Part shown: positions 15,502 through 24,863 of the stretch, one piece after another
Numbering within the stretch: position 1 is the first letter of the stretch
Layout of the letters: the number at the start of each line of letters is the position of its first letter
Assembly: GCF_003336425.1 (NCBI RefSeq)
Contig: NZ_QEIO01000024.1
Coordinates: 1-50,486 of the forward strand
Reading direction: 5' to 3'
From: Marinitenerispora sediminis
Lineage (GTDB): Bacteria > Actinomycetota > Actinomycetes > Streptosporangiales > Streptosporangiaceae
DNA: 50,486 bases
Program-made: the position numbers and the translations under genes
The notes under the pieces: generated by a model
Seen by the model: only the letters and a program-made list of their open reading frames with translations
Databases searched by the model: none
Told to the model about the DNA's origin: nothing

Positions 15502-16434
15502 TCAGTGCCCGGGGCCGCCCCGGCCGTCGACCTCGTCCACGAACCGCAGGACCCGGGCGTTGACCTCGGCCGCGCACTGGCCGGAGATCGCGTGGGTGGC
15601 GTCCGGCCACAGTTCGGCCTGGACGTCGGGTACGAGGGCGCGCGCCCGCTCGATCGCCCGCCGCGGGTCGTGCACGACGCTGCGACCGGCGATGAGGGCG
15701 AGCGCCCGGACGCTGATACCGCGCAACTGGTCGTCGGTGAAGAGCGCGGGGGCGGGCAGGGCGGTGCGGTAGCAGCGCAGGGCCGCCGCGATGACCTCGC
15801 CCGTCGGGTCGCCCTCGGGGGCCACGCCCTGGCCGTCGATCCAGCGCAGGAAGCGGGGCAGCGCCCACGACGCGGTCAGCGGCACGACCGTCGGGACGGT
15901 GCGCAGCACGAGGCCGAGGGACATGCGGGCGAATGTCTGGATCGGGTCGAGGAGGCTGATGGAGGCGACCCGCTCGGGGGCGTGCACGGCCTGGTTGACG
16001 GCGCTCCAGCCGCCGATGGACACCCCCACCAGGTGGGCACGCTCGATCTCCAGGCGCTCCAGTGCCTCCGCGAGCCACGCGGCGCGGTCGGCCGCCGATC
16101 GGATGGGCGCGGTCTGCTCGCTCCCCCCGGCCTCGCCGAGCAGGTCGACCGCGTACACCTGGCGCCGCGCGGCCAGCGCCGCGATGTTGGGACGCCACAT
16201 CGCGGAGGTTCCGCCGGTGCCGTGGAGGAGCACGAGCGGCGGCCCCTCGCCGGCGCCGAACCGGTAGACCCGCACCCGGCCGAACCGGGTCACGATGTTG
16301 TGGAGCCCCGCCCGTTCCGGGAGTCCGTCGAGTGCCTTCCCGTAGTGGTACTCGAACCGTGCGCGCGCGGCCGGCGAGGTGAAGCGCCCGATCCCGCCGG
16401 GCGACTCGACTCGGCCGCGGCCCCTGGACGTCAT
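15502..16434 (-). CDS. Alpha/beta hydrolase
   Basis: A 310-residue alpha/beta-hydrolase fold enzyme. The oxyanion-hole segment is LVLLHGTGGTSAMW, the nucleophile elbow is LVGVSIGGWSA (Ser in G-x-S-x-G) and the catalytic His is in WPDATHAISGQ near the C terminus; the acid is probably the Asp of RSVVHDP. The family includes esterases, lactonases and C-C hydrolases; the substrate is not predictable here. ATG 16434 is used because AAGGAGAG lies just upstream; the open frame extends 17 codons further into the intergenic operators. It diverges from a TetR-family gene, and two palindromes between them suggest control by that regulator. Confidence 0.85.
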   Translation of the reverse strand: MTSRGRGRVESPGGIGRFTSPAARARFEYHYGKALDGLPERAGLHNIVTRFGRVRVYRFGAGEGPPLVLLHGTGGTSAMWRPNIAALAARRQVYAVDLLGEAGGSEQTAPIRSAADRAAWLAEALERLEIERAHLVGVSIGGWSAVNQAVHAPERVASISLLDPIQTFARMSLGLVLRTVPTVVPLTASWALPRFLRWIDGQGVAPEGDPTGEVIAAALRCYRTALPAPALFTDDQLRGISVRALALIAGRSVVHDPRRAIERARALVPDVQAELWPDATHAISGQCAAEVNARVLRFVDEVDGRGGPGH

Positions 16435-16449
16435 GCGGACTCTCCTTTT

Positions 16450-16466
16450 ATACAATATGTTTGTAT
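16450..16466. promoter_or_regulatory. Palindrome 1 in the hydrolase-TetR divergent region
   Basis: ATACAA and TTGTAT form perfect 6-bp arms around TATGT. It overlaps TACAAT at 16451-16456, which could be a -10 box. This is the expected form and place of a TetR operator. Confidence 0.55.
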
Positions 16467-16481
16467 TGAATCCGCATTCAA
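16466..16481. promoter_or_regulatory. Palindrome 2 in the hydrolase-TetR divergent region
   Basis: TTGAAT and ATTCAA form perfect 6-bp arms around CCGC and share one base with palindrome 1. The AT-rich island in otherwise very GC-rich DNA supports a regulatory role. Two adjoining operators would allow cooperative binding or binding of two TetR dimers. Confidence 0.55.
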
Positions 16482-16505
16482 CCACATCCGAGAGCGAAGT
16501 GACGA

Positions 16506-17165
16506 ATGCCCAGACAGGTGGACCATGACGAGCGCCGACGCGAGATCGCGGAGGCGGTGTGGCGGATCGCCGCGGCGCGCGGCCTGGAGGCGGTGCGGAT
16601 GCGCGAGGTGGCGGCCGAGGCCGGGGTCTCCATCGGCCGGGTCCAGCACTACTTCGAGAGCAAGGACGACCTGGTCGCGTTCGCGGCCACGCGGCTCCGG
16701 AGCCGGATCGAGGAGCGGATCCGCCGGCACGCCGAGGACGTCCCCGAGCCCCGCTCCCCGCTGCTGGTCCTGCGTGCCCTGCTCACCGGGCTGCTCCCGC
16801 TCGACGCGGACGGACGCGAGACCGCGCTGGTCGGGTTGGCCGTCTTCCACCGGGCCCTGAGCGACCGCGAGCTGGCGAAGCTCTACCAGCGCGGCCGGGC
16901 CCGGCTCGTGGCGGAGGTCATGTCGCACCTGGCCGCCGCCGCGGCCGCCGGCGAGATCCCCGAGCGGATCGACCCCCGCCTGGAGACGTACGCGCTCCTC
17001 GCCGCCACCGACGGCATCGCGACCGACCTGCTGCACGCGCACTACGCGCCCGAGACGGCGCGCGCCCTGCTCGACCGCCAGATCGACGGGCTGCGCAACG
17101 CCCCGCCGCCGGTCCGCGGGGCCGGTGCGCCGGCGCCACCGGGGGTCGCGCCCATGGCACCGTGA
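16506..17165 (+). CDS. TetR-family transcriptional regulator
   Basis: A 219-residue TetR repressor. The N-terminal HTH (about residues 8-55) reads RREIAEAVWRIAAARG, then MREVAAEAGVSIGRVQHYFESKDDLVAFA, the standard TetR recognition pattern. The rest is an all-helical ligand domain (LVLRALLTGLLPLD, AVFHRALSDRELAKLY) with a Pro/Ala-rich tail. It is divergent from the alpha/beta hydrolase gene, and two palindromes lie in the shared 71-bp region, so it most likely represses both. The inducer is unknown. Confidence 0.88.
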   Translation: MPRQVDHDERRREIAEAVWRIAAARGLEAVRMREVAAEAGVSIGRVQHYFESKDDLVAFAATRLRSRIEERIRRHAEDVPEPRSPLLVLRALLTGLLPLDADGRETALVGLAVFHRALSDRELAKLYQRGRARLVAEVMSHLAAAAAAGEIPERIDPRLETYALLAATDGIATDLLHAHYAPETARALLDRQIDGLRNAPPPVRGAGAPAPPGVAPMAP

Positions 17166-17311
17166 CCGGCGTCCCGCCTGTTCACACCGCTGCCGCGGGG
17201 CGCCTCGCAGGAGTCCGGCGGCGAGGCGGTGACGCGCGGCACGTGCCCGGCCATCCGACCAGGGTTCTTATCGGCTTGCCGCTGGCCGGTCCGGCCGGAT
17301 AGAAAGCTCGG

Positions 17312-17854
17312 ATGCTGACAGGAACCAAGGTCGGGCTCAGGGCACGGCACGAGGACGACATCCCGATCCTGCGGGCCGAGCTCTACGACGACGTGGTCAC
17401 CTCCTCGCGGGCCGAAGGCGGGCCGTGGCGGCCGATCACGCCCGGCTCGAAGGACCCGCGCCTCGTGGTGGACGACGAGGAGGAGGGGCGCGTCCCGTTC
17501 TCCGTGGTGGAGCTGGAGGGCGGCACGCTGGTCGGGACCGCGGTGTTGTGGGGGATCGACAACCACAACCGGTCGGCGCACATCGGGGTGGGAGTGCGGC
17601 CGTCCTGCCGCGGCAGAGGCTACGGCACCGACGTGGTCGCGGTGCTGTGCCACTACGGGTTCGTCGTGCGCGGCCTGCGGCGGTTGCAGGTCGAGACGCT
17701 GGCGGACAACGCCGCGATGCTGCGCTCCGCCGAGCGCAACGGCTTCGTCCGTGAGGGCGTGCTGCGCTCCTCCGCCTGGGTGATGGGCGAGTTCATGGAC
17801 GAGGTGCTGCTCGGGCTCCTGGCCCAGGACTGGAAGCCGGATCCGCGGGGCTAG
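17312..17854 (+). CDS. GNAT-family acetyltransferase, RimJ/RimL type
   Basis: A 180-residue GNAT enzyme with a canonical acetyl-CoA loop, VGVRPSCRGRGYGTDVVAVL, followed by LRRLQVETLADNAAMLRSAERNGFVREGVLR, the asparagine-containing motif B of the RimJ/RimL subgroup. Substrates of that subgroup include ribosomal protein N termini and small amines; nothing here specifies one. Gene start at ATG 17312, with only a weak purine stretch upstream. It stands alone: 146 bp after the TetR gene and 182 bp before the SDR gene, with no regulator of its own. Confidence 0.85.
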   Translation: MLTGTKVGLRARHEDDIPILRAELYDDVVTSSRAEGGPWRPITPGSKDPRLVVDDEEEGRVPFSVVELEGGTLVGTAVLWGIDNHNRSAHIGVGVRPSCRGRGYGTDVVAVLCHYGFVVRGLRRLQVETLADNAAMLRSAERNGFVREGVLRSSAWVMGEFMDEVLLGLLAQDWKPDPRG

Positions 17855-18036
17855 GCCGCCGCCCGGCGGCCCAAGGCCGCCATGGCGAACGCCCCGGCAG
17901 CCGGGCCGCTCCCGCCGGTCCGAGAACCGGTCGTTCCCCTGACACCGCCCCCGGCCCCCCGCGGGCGGCCGGACCGGCCCCCGGGGCGCCGGAGAAACCG
18001 GTTGCCCGGGGCGGCGGGATACGGGATCCTGCCGCC

Positions 18037-18816
18037 GTGCTCGACACCCGACTCCACGACAAGGTCGTCCTCGTCACCGGCGCCGGCGGCGGGATCGGCG
18101 CGGCCATCGCGCGGGCCTTCCACGCCCAGGGGGCGCGGGTGGCCGTGCACCACCTGCCCGCCGACCCTCCGGCATCGGGAGGCGCCGTGTGGGAGCACCG
18201 CACGCCGGCCCCCGCGGCCGTCGAGGAGCTGGTGGCGGAACTGGCCGGCGCCGCGGCCGTGGCCGCCGACCTCTCCGCGCCGGACGCGGCGCCCCGGCTG
18301 TTCGACGACGTCGAACGCCTCCTCGGGCCGGTCGACGTGCTGGTGAACAACGCCGCGCACTGCGAGACCCCGGACGGCGTCGACGCGCTCACCGCCGAGA
18401 ACCTGGGGCGCCACTACCGGGTCAACGCGATCGCGCCCGCGCTGCTCACCAGCGAGCTCGCCTGCCGCGCGCGCGGCGGCGCGCCCCCGTGCGCCGTGAA
18501 CATCTCCACCGACGCCGCCCGCGCCTTCCCGGGCCAGATCGGCTACGGCACCTCCAAGGCCGCGCTGGAGGCGTTCACCCGGGCGGCGGCGCTGGACCTG
18601 GGCGCGTCGGGGATCCGGGTGAACGCCGTCGCGCCCGGCCCGGTGCAGACGGGGTGGATGGACGCCGACACGGCTGCGTACGCGCGCTCCGTCGTCCCGC
18701 TCGGCCGAGTGGGTGAGCCCGAGGACATCGCCGACGCCGTGGTCTTCCTGGCCTCGCACCAGGCGCGCTGGATCACCGGCCAGGTGCTGCAGGTGGCCGG
18801 CGGCCACGCACTGTGA
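18037..18816 (+). CDS. Short-chain dehydrogenase/reductase (SDR)
   Basis: A 259-residue classical SDR. The cofactor motif TGAGGGIG lies at about residues 15-22, NNAA near 105 marks the central strand, and the catalytic Ser and Tyr-x-x-x-Lys are in NISTDAARAFPGQIGYGTSK. The C terminus ends with the usual LASHQARWITGQVLQVAGGHAL. The family uses NAD(P)H to reduce carbonyls or oxidise alcohols. The start is a GTG without a clear Shine-Dalgarno. It converges with the LacI gene over 21 bp. Confidence 0.88.
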   Translation: MLDTRLHDKVVLVTGAGGGIGAAIARAFHAQGARVAVHHLPADPPASGGAVWEHRTPAPAAVEELVAELAGAAAVAADLSAPDAAPRLFDDVERLLGPVDVLVNNAAHCETPDGVDALTAENLGRHYRVNAIAPALLTSELACRARGGAPPCAVNISTDAARAFPGQIGYGTSKAALEAFTRAAALDLGASGIRVNAVAPGPVQTGWMDADTAAYARSVVPLGRVGEPEDIADAVVFLASHQARWITGQVLQVAGGHAL

Positions 18817-18831
18817 GGCGGCGCGACCGCC
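18817..18831. terminator. Short hairpin between convergent SDR and LacI genes
   Basis: GGCGG and CCGCC pair across a 5-base loop in the 21-bp gap. Arms of 5 bp are short, but the position between convergent genes fits a shared terminator. Confidence 0.4.
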
Positions 18832-18837
18832 GCGCGC

Positions 18838-19830
18838 TCAACCACGGGAGGGCGGAGCGGCCAGCGACCCGGTCAGGGTGACCTCCGTGGGCAGGATCCG
18901 GCTGGCCGGCCGCGGGCTGGACCCCCCGCCGTCGACCATGGCCCGCAGCGCGTCCGCCGCCCGCAGGCCCAGTTCGACGGCGGGGACCCGCAGGGCGCTG
19001 ATCGGCTGACCCGGCAGGTCGGCGAACGCCATGTCGTCGGCCGCGGCCACGCTGATATCCGCCGGCACCCGGACCCCCCTCCTGCCGAACTCGAACAGCA
19101 GGCCGAGCAGCAGCAGACTGTTGTACGCGAGCACCGCGCCGCACCCGGAGGCGAGGACCTCGCCGGCCGCAGCCGCGCCCTCGGCGAAGGCCGGCCGGAC
19201 CGGCCCGAACACGTGCAGCCGCAGGCCGCGCCGGGCAGCGCGGTCCCGCAACTCCGCCCGGCGGCGGCGGTCCATCCAGGAGCCGGGCGGTCCGGCGAGG
19301 TAGCCGACGTCGGTGTGCCCGAGCTCCTCAAGCCGGTCGAAGATGCGCGCCAGCCCGCCCGGAGTGTCGGCCGTGAACGAGGTGACTCCGGGGACGCGGC
19401 GGTTGACCACCACCACCGGGGCGCGGCGCCGGGCCGCCGCCAGCTCGGCCGCCGTGCTCACCGGCGAGAGCAGGGCGAAGCCGTCGACCTGGCCGGCGAG
19501 GTCGCGCAGCGCCGCCGCCTCCCGGTCCTGGCGGCCGTCGGTGACGGTGATCACCAGCCGCGCGTCGCGCCGCTCGGCCGCCTGCTGCGCGCCCGAGATG
19601 ACGCCGCCGTAGAAGGGATTGTGCAGGTCGGGGACGACCATGGCCAGGTAGCCGGTGCGGCCGGTGGTCAGGGCCCGCGCGGCCGGGTTGGCGCGGAAGC
19701 CGAGCTCCGCGGCGGCGGCGCGCACCCGCTCCAGTGTGCGGGGGGCCACCATGTCCGGCCGGCTCATCGCCCGGGACACCGTGGAGGCCGACACTCCGGC
19801 GGCCCGCGCCACATCCTCCAGACCGGCCAC
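18838..19830 (-). CDS. LacI-family transcriptional regulator
   Basis: A 330-residue LacI/GalR repressor. The HTH is at the start, GLEDVARAAGVSASTVSRAMSRP, with the hinge helix NPAARALTTGRTGYLAMVVPD near residues 47-67. The remainder is a periplasmic-binding-protein-like ligand domain with VGYLAGPPGSWMDRRRR and the dimer-interface segment ADISVAAADDMAFADL. The GTG start has AGGGAGG 5 nt upstream. It diverges from the PotB/PotC-type transporter operon. A perfect LacI-type palindrome lies in the intergenic region. By position it should sense a purine or nucleoside handled by that operon; this is inference. Confidence 0.88.
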   Translation of the reverse strand: MAGLEDVARAAGVSASTVSRAMSRPDMVAPRTLERVRAAAAELGFRANPAARALTTGRTGYLAMVVPDLHNPFYGGVISGAQQAAERRDARLVITVTDGRQDREAAALRDLAGQVDGFALLSPVSTAAELAAARRRAPVVVVNRRVPGVTSFTADTPGGLARIFDRLEELGHTDVGYLAGPPGSWMDRRRRAELRDRAARRGLRLHVFGPVRPAFAEGAAAAGEVLASGCGAVLAYNSLLLLGLLFEFGRRGVRVPADISVAAADDMAFADLPGQPISALRVPAVELGLRAADALRAMVDGGGSSPRPASRILPTEVTLTGSLAAPPSRG

Positions 19831-19866
19831 CGGGCCTCCCTCTTAACAACGTGTTTACGGTGCGGC

Positions 19867-19896
19867 TTGTCGTTATGTCCGATTCAAGGCTACGGT
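19867..19896 (+). promoter_or_regulatory. Candidate sigma-70-type promoter of the transporter operon
   Basis: TTGTCG (19867-19872) and TACGGT (19891-19896) are separated by 18 bp. The LacI-type palindrome begins two bases after the -10 box, so bound repressor would block the start site. Confidence 0.45.
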
Positions 19897-19898
19897 GT

Positions 19899-19912
19899 TG
19901 CAAGCGCTTGCA
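19899..19912. promoter_or_regulatory. Perfect LacI-type operator
   Basis: TGCAAGCGCTTGCA is a perfect 14-bp palindrome with the central CG typical of LacI/GalR operators. It lies between the divergent LacI gene and the ABC transporter operon. Confidence 0.8.
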
Positions 19913-19956
19913 GAACCGCCGCACTCGTTGCCGCTGTTCAGCCCGCGCGTTCGGCC

Positions 19957-20059
19957 TCCCGTGCGCACTACGGGGAGTGACGCGTCCCGTTGCACCACGG
20001 GAGGTCGTGCCTCCCGTTGCACCACGGGAGGTCCTACTTCCCGTTGCACCACGGGAGGT
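19957..20059. repeat. Tandem 27-bp hairpin repeats in the transporter leader
   Basis: Three identical copies of a 21-bp unit containing CCCGTTGCACCACGGG lie at 19985-20005, 20012-20032 and 20039-20059, spaced exactly 27 bp apart with different 6-bp spacers. A degenerate fourth copy starts at 19957. Each unit is itself an inverted repeat (CCCGT/ACGGG, up to 7 bp with flanks) with loop TGCACC. They lie downstream of the operator and about 50 bp before the first start codon. They are too short and too close to be a CRISPR array. Confidence 0.8.
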
Positions 20060-20110
20060 GTTCCCTGTCCCCGCGTCGGCCCCTCGGCTGCCGGCCCCTC
20101 GGAGGTGGCA

Positions 20111-20929
20111 TTGTTCCGGCGTAGCGCCATGGTCGCGCTGCTCGTCCCCGGTCTGGCGGTGCTCGCCTTCGGTTTCCTCTACCCGGTGGCAGCGACGCTC
20201 GCCGCTCCCCCGGACGGCGACCCCGCCACGGTCGCCCGGGAGACCGCGGCGCTGCTCAGCGACCCCTACCTGCTCCCCGTGATCGCCCGGACGATCCGGG
20301 TCGCGGTCGTGACCACCGCGGCCTGCCTGCTGCTCGGCTTCCCGGTGGCCTACCTCATCTCCCGCGCTCCCGCCCGCTGGGCGGGCCGGCTCCTCGCGCT
20401 GGCGATCTTCCCCCTGATGCTCAACACCGTGGTGCGGACCTACGGCTGGCTGGTGCTGCTCGGCAGCAACGGCCTCATCAGCGATGTGTCGGCCGCGCTC
20501 GGGCTGGGCCGCCCCCAGCTGCTCTACACCGAGACCGCGATCAACCTCGGCCTGGTCCAGCTCTTCCTGCCGATCATGATCCTGTCCTGCTACAGCAGCC
20601 TCTCCCAGCAGGACCCGCGCCTGGAGGAGGCCGCGCGCGGTCTCGGCGCCTCGCCCGGCCGGGCCTTCCGCCAGGTGGTGCTGCCGCTCGCCATGCCCGG
20701 CGCCCTGGTCGGCTGCACGCTGGTGTTCGCCGGCGCGGTGACGGCGTTCACCACGCCGCAGCTGCTGGGCGGCGCGCGGGAGCGGATCCTCTCCACCCTG
20801 CTGTACAGCCGGGTGAACGTCAGTCTGGACTGGCCGGCGGCCAGCGCGGTGGCGCTGGTCATGACGGTGCTGGTGCTCGCGGTGAGCGTGCTGTCCGGCC
20901 GGCTGACCCCGAAGGGAAGCGCCCAGTGA
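20111..20929 (+). CDS. ABC transporter permease, PotB type
   Basis: A 272-residue inner-membrane permease with about six membrane segments. The coupling EAA loop reads EEAARGLGASPGRAFRQVVLPLAMPG. TTG 20111 is chosen because GGAGG lies 5 nt upstream; an ATG at 20129 is the alternative. The open frame extends back to 19895 through the tandem repeats, but that part would be a soluble extension before the first membrane helix and is unlikely to be translated. It is the first gene of the transporter / nucleoside hydrolase / adenine deaminase operon, and its stop overlaps the GTG start of the second permease. It belongs to the spermidine/putrescine class of permeases by sequence style; the actual substrate is inferred below to be purine-related. 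Confidence 0.88.
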   Translation: MFRRSAMVALLVPGLAVLAFGFLYPVAATLAAPPDGDPATVARETAALLSDPYLLPVIARTIRVAVVTTAACLLLGFPVAYLISRAPARWAGRLLALAIFPLMLNTVVRTYGWLVLLGSNGLISDVSAALGLGRPQLLYTETAINLGLVQLFLPIMILSCYSSLSQQDPRLEEAARGLGASPGRAFRQVVLPLAMPGALVGCTLVFAGAVTAFTTPQLLGGARERILSTLLYSRVNVSLDWPAASAVALVMTVLVLAVSVLSGRLTPKGSAQ

Positions 20930-21711
20930 TCCGCCGCCCGTTCCTCACGCTGCTCGCCGCGGTCGCGTTCACGATCATGCTCGGCCCGGTGGTCATCCTC
21001 CTCGGGGTCGCCTTCACGGCCGGGAGCACGCTGACCTTCCCGCCGGAGGGCCTGTCGCTGCGCTGGTTCGGCGCGGCCCTCGCCTACCAGCCGTTCCTGG
21101 ACTCCTTCCGCACCAGCGTCGTCGTGGCGCTGACGTCGACACTGTTCGCGCTCGCGCTGGGCATCCCCGCGGCGGTCGCGCTGCACCGCGGCTCGCTCCC
21201 GGGCCGCCGGGTGCTGGAGAACCTGTTCCTCAGCCCGGTCATCGTGCCCGAGCTGGTCCTCGGCCTCGCGCTGTTCCAGCAGATCATGGTGGGACTGCAC
21301 AGCACCGCGACCGCCGCGCTGGTCCTGGGGCACACGGTGCTGCTGCTCCCCTACGCGGTGCGGGTCGCCGGCGCGTCGCTCGCGCTGGCCGACCCCCGGC
21401 TGGAGGAGGCCGCGCGCGGCCTCGGCGCCGGACCGGTGCGCACCTTCTTCTCGGTGACGCTGCCCGTGATGCGGCCGGGCATCCTGTCCGCCGCGATCCT
21501 GGCGTTCGTCACCTCGCTGAACAACGTGCCGCTGTCCCTGCTGCTCACCGGCCCCGGCGTGGCGACGCTGCCGGTCGAGATGCTCAACTACGTGCAGTCC
21601 TCGTTCGACCCCGTCGTCGCGGCGGTCAGCGTGCTGCTGCTGGCCGGCAGCGTCGCGGTCGCCCTGGTGACCGAGCGGCTCGTCGGTTTCACGAAGGTCT
21701 TCGGCCGGTGA
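20926..21711 (+). CDS. ABC transporter permease, PotC type
   Basis: A 261-residue permease with about six membrane helices, starting LTLLAAVAFTIMLGPVVILLG. Its EAA loop is EEAARGLGAGPVRTFFSVTLPVMRPG, almost the same as in the first permease, as expected for a heterodimeric channel. The GTG start overlaps the stop of the upstream permease (GTGA). The ATPase gene follows after 30 bp. Confidence 0.88.
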   Translation: MIRRPFLTLLAAVAFTIMLGPVVILLGVAFTAGSTLTFPPEGLSLRWFGAALAYQPFLDSFRTSVVVALTSTLFALALGIPAAVALHRGSLPGRRVLENLFLSPVIVPELVLGLALFQQIMVGLHSTATAALVLGHTVLLLPYAVRVAGASLALADPRLEEAARGLGAGPVRTFFSVTLPVMRPGILSAAILAFVTSLNNVPLSLLLTGPGVATLPVEMLNYVQSSFDPVVAAVSVLLLAGSVAVALVTERLVGFTKVFGR

Positions 21712-21741
21712 CGGCCTCGACAACCACTGTGGAGACGTGCA

Positions 21742-22799
<1,058 letters not shown>

Positions 22800-22800
<1 letters not shown>

Positions 22801-23849
22801 TGCGCGCCGCCCCCATTCCCGCGCTGGCCGCCGTCTGCACGCTGGTGGTCGCCGCCGGCGCGTGCGCGCCCGTCCGCGAGAACGACACCGACACCCTCGT
22901 GGTCAGCACGTTCTCCTTCGCCACCGAGGAGTTCGAGCGGGTCGTCGCCGAGCCGTTCGAGGAGCGGACCGGGATCCGCGTCGTCCTGGACACCGGCAAC
23001 AACGCCACCCGGCTGACCAAGCTGCGGATCAACCGCGAGCACCCCGACACCGACGTCGTGCTGATCTCGGACTACTTCGCCGCGATCGGCGAGGACATGG
23101 GGCTGTTCGAGCAGGTGGACCCGGCCGCCGTGCCGAACCTGGCCGAGATCCAGCCGTGGGCCGTGGACCCCGACGGCTACGGCCCGGCCTACACCTACCA
23201 GCTGCTCGGGCTGATGTACCGCACGGACCTGGTCGAGGAGCCGCCGACCTCGTGGGACGCGCTGTGGGACCCCGAGCACCCCGGCGGGTTCGCCCTCCCC
23301 GACATCTCGGTCTCGGCCGGCCCCCTGATGGTGCTGGCCGCCGGGGAGGCCTACGGCTCCGGCCCCACCGACGCCGAGACCGGCTTCGAGCGGCTGGCCG
23401 AGATCGGGCCGGACGCGCTGCAGTTCTACAGCCGCAGCACCGAGGTCTCCAGCCTGCTGGAGCGGGGCGAGATCGCCATGGCACCCAGCCTGGACAACTT
23501 CGCCACGGAGTCGGTCGCCGCAGGCCAGCCGATCGGCTTCGCCGTCCCCGAGCGCGGCCGGCTGATGACCGCCAACACCGCGCGGATCGTCGCCGGCGCG
23601 CCGAACCGGGCCGGCGCGGAGGCGTTCATCGACTTCCTGCTGGAGCCCGAGGTGCAGTCCCAGATGGCCGAGGCCTTCTTCGACAAGCCGGTGCATCCCG
23701 ACGCCGAGGTGCCCGACCTGATGACCCAGGTGTCCGGCGACGCCGCGGTCGACCCGGCCGGCAACGGCTACCGCCAGGGCGACCTCGACCTCATCGCCGG
23801 TGAGCGCTCCGCCTGGCTGGACCGCTACGTCGAGGAGGTCGAGCGATGA
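22800..23849 (+). CDS. ABC transporter substrate-binding lipoprotein, PotD type
   Basis: A 349-residue extracytoplasmic solute-binding protein. The N terminus has a lipoprotein signal ending LVVAAGAC, with the modified Cys at about 22. It continues with DTLVVSTFSFATEEFERVVAEPFEERTGI, typical of the PotD/SBP cluster that binds polyamines, thiamine, iron or similar ligands. EVQSQMAEAFFDKPVHPDA near the C terminus also fits this class. It follows the ATPase with 1-nt overlap and overlaps the nucleoside hydrolase start by ATGA, so uptake and hydrolysis are translated together. Context suggests a nucleoside or purine ligand, but the sequence does not show it. Confidence 0.85.
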
Positions 23850-24799
23850 GCCGCCCGCGGCGCCGGCCCGTCATCATCGACTGCGACCCCGGGGTGGACG
23901 ACGCGATCGCCCTGCTGCTCGCGTTCGCCTCCCCCGAACTGGACGTGCGCGGCGTGACCACGGTCGCGGGCAACGTCAGTCTGGAGCAGGCCACCCGCAA
24001 CGCCGGCCACGTGCTCGACCTGGTGGGCGCCCCGGCGGCTCTGCCCCTGGTCGCCGGCCTGGCCGGGCCGGTCAGCGGCGCGGTCCGGATCCCGGACGAG
24101 CCCATGCACGGGGTGGGCGGGCTCGGCGGGCTCCCGGTGCCGGACGGACCGCGCCGTCCGACGGCCGGGAACGCCGTCGACTGGCTGGCCGAGCGCGCCC
24201 TCGCCGAGCCGGGCGTGCTCACGCTGCTGGCGATCGGCCCGCTGTCCAACGTCGCGGCGCTGCTCGACCGCCACCCGCAGGCCGGCCCGGCGCTGCGCGA
24301 GATCGTCGTCATGGGCGGCGCCGCGCACGCCCAGGGCAACGTCACGCCGGCCGCCGAGTTCAACTTCCACGCCGATCCCGAGGCGGCGCACCGCGTCCTG
24401 ACCTCGGGAGCGGCCGTGCGGGTGGTCGGACTGGACGTCACCCGCGCCGCGCTCTTCCCCGGCGCGGCCGCCGAGCGGCTGGCCGCGCTGCCGGGCGCCG
24501 CCGGGGTCGCCGGAGCGCTGCTGTGCGGCTTCGTCGCCCGCTACCAGGAGCGCTACGGCGTCGCCGCGGTTCCCGTACACGACGCGCTGGCGGTCGCCGC
24601 GGTCACCCACCCCGGGCTGCTCGGCTGGGAGGCCGGAGAGGCCGGCGTCGAGTGCGCCGGCGAGCTCACCCGCGGCGCGCTGGTCGCCGACCTCCGCCGG
24701 CCGGAGCGGTCCCGCGACGTGGAGATCGCGCTGCGGGTGGACGCCGACGCCTTCACCGCCCTGCTCACCGAGCGGCTGGCCGGCTACGCCGGACGCTGA
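23846..24799 (+). CDS. Inosine-uridine-type nucleoside hydrolase
   Basis: A 317-residue nucleoside N-ribohydrolase. The calcium-binding motif DCDPGVDDA lies at residues 12-20. VTTVAGNVSLEQATRN, EIVVMGGAAHAQGNVTPAAEFNFHADPEAA and the late HDALAVAAV complete the family pattern, including the active-site asparagines and the last His/Asp pair. The enzyme cleaves the N-glycosidic bond of nucleosides to a free base and ribose in the cytosol. Its coupled position between the solute-binding protein and an adenine-deaminase-like gene suggests that imported purine nucleosides are split here and the base passed on. Start ATG overlaps the upstream stop. Confidence 0.9.
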   Translation: MSRPRRRPVIIDCDPGVDDAIALLLAFASPELDVRGVTTVAGNVSLEQATRNAGHVLDLVGAPAALPLVAGLAGPVSGAVRIPDEPMHGVGGLGGLPVPDGPRRPTAGNAVDWLAERALAEPGVLTLLAIGPLSNVAALLDRHPQAGPALREIVVMGGAAHAQGNVTPAAEFNFHADPEAAHRVLTSGAAVRVVGLDVTRAALFPGAAAERLAALPGAAGVAGALLCGFVARYQERYGVAAVPVHDALAVAAVTHPGLLGWEAGEAGVECAGELTRGALVADLRRPERSRDVEIALRVDADAFTALLTERLAGYAGR

Positions 24800-24863
24800 G
24801 ACCCGCCGAACCACCGCCCCGGCGCCCCGCGCCGGCCGACCCGTCTGCCGAGGAACGAACCTG

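Noticed and set aside
19957-20059. CRISPR array
   Set aside because: The repeats are 21 bp with only 6-bp spacers and occur three times in the leader of a transporter gene; true arrays have spacers of about 30 bp or more.
19895-20110. N-terminal extension of the PotB-type permease through the hairpin repeats
   Set aside because: The frame is open from 19895, but it would overlap the operator and add a Cys/Thr/Gly repeat before the first helix; the TTG at 20111 has a good ribosome site.
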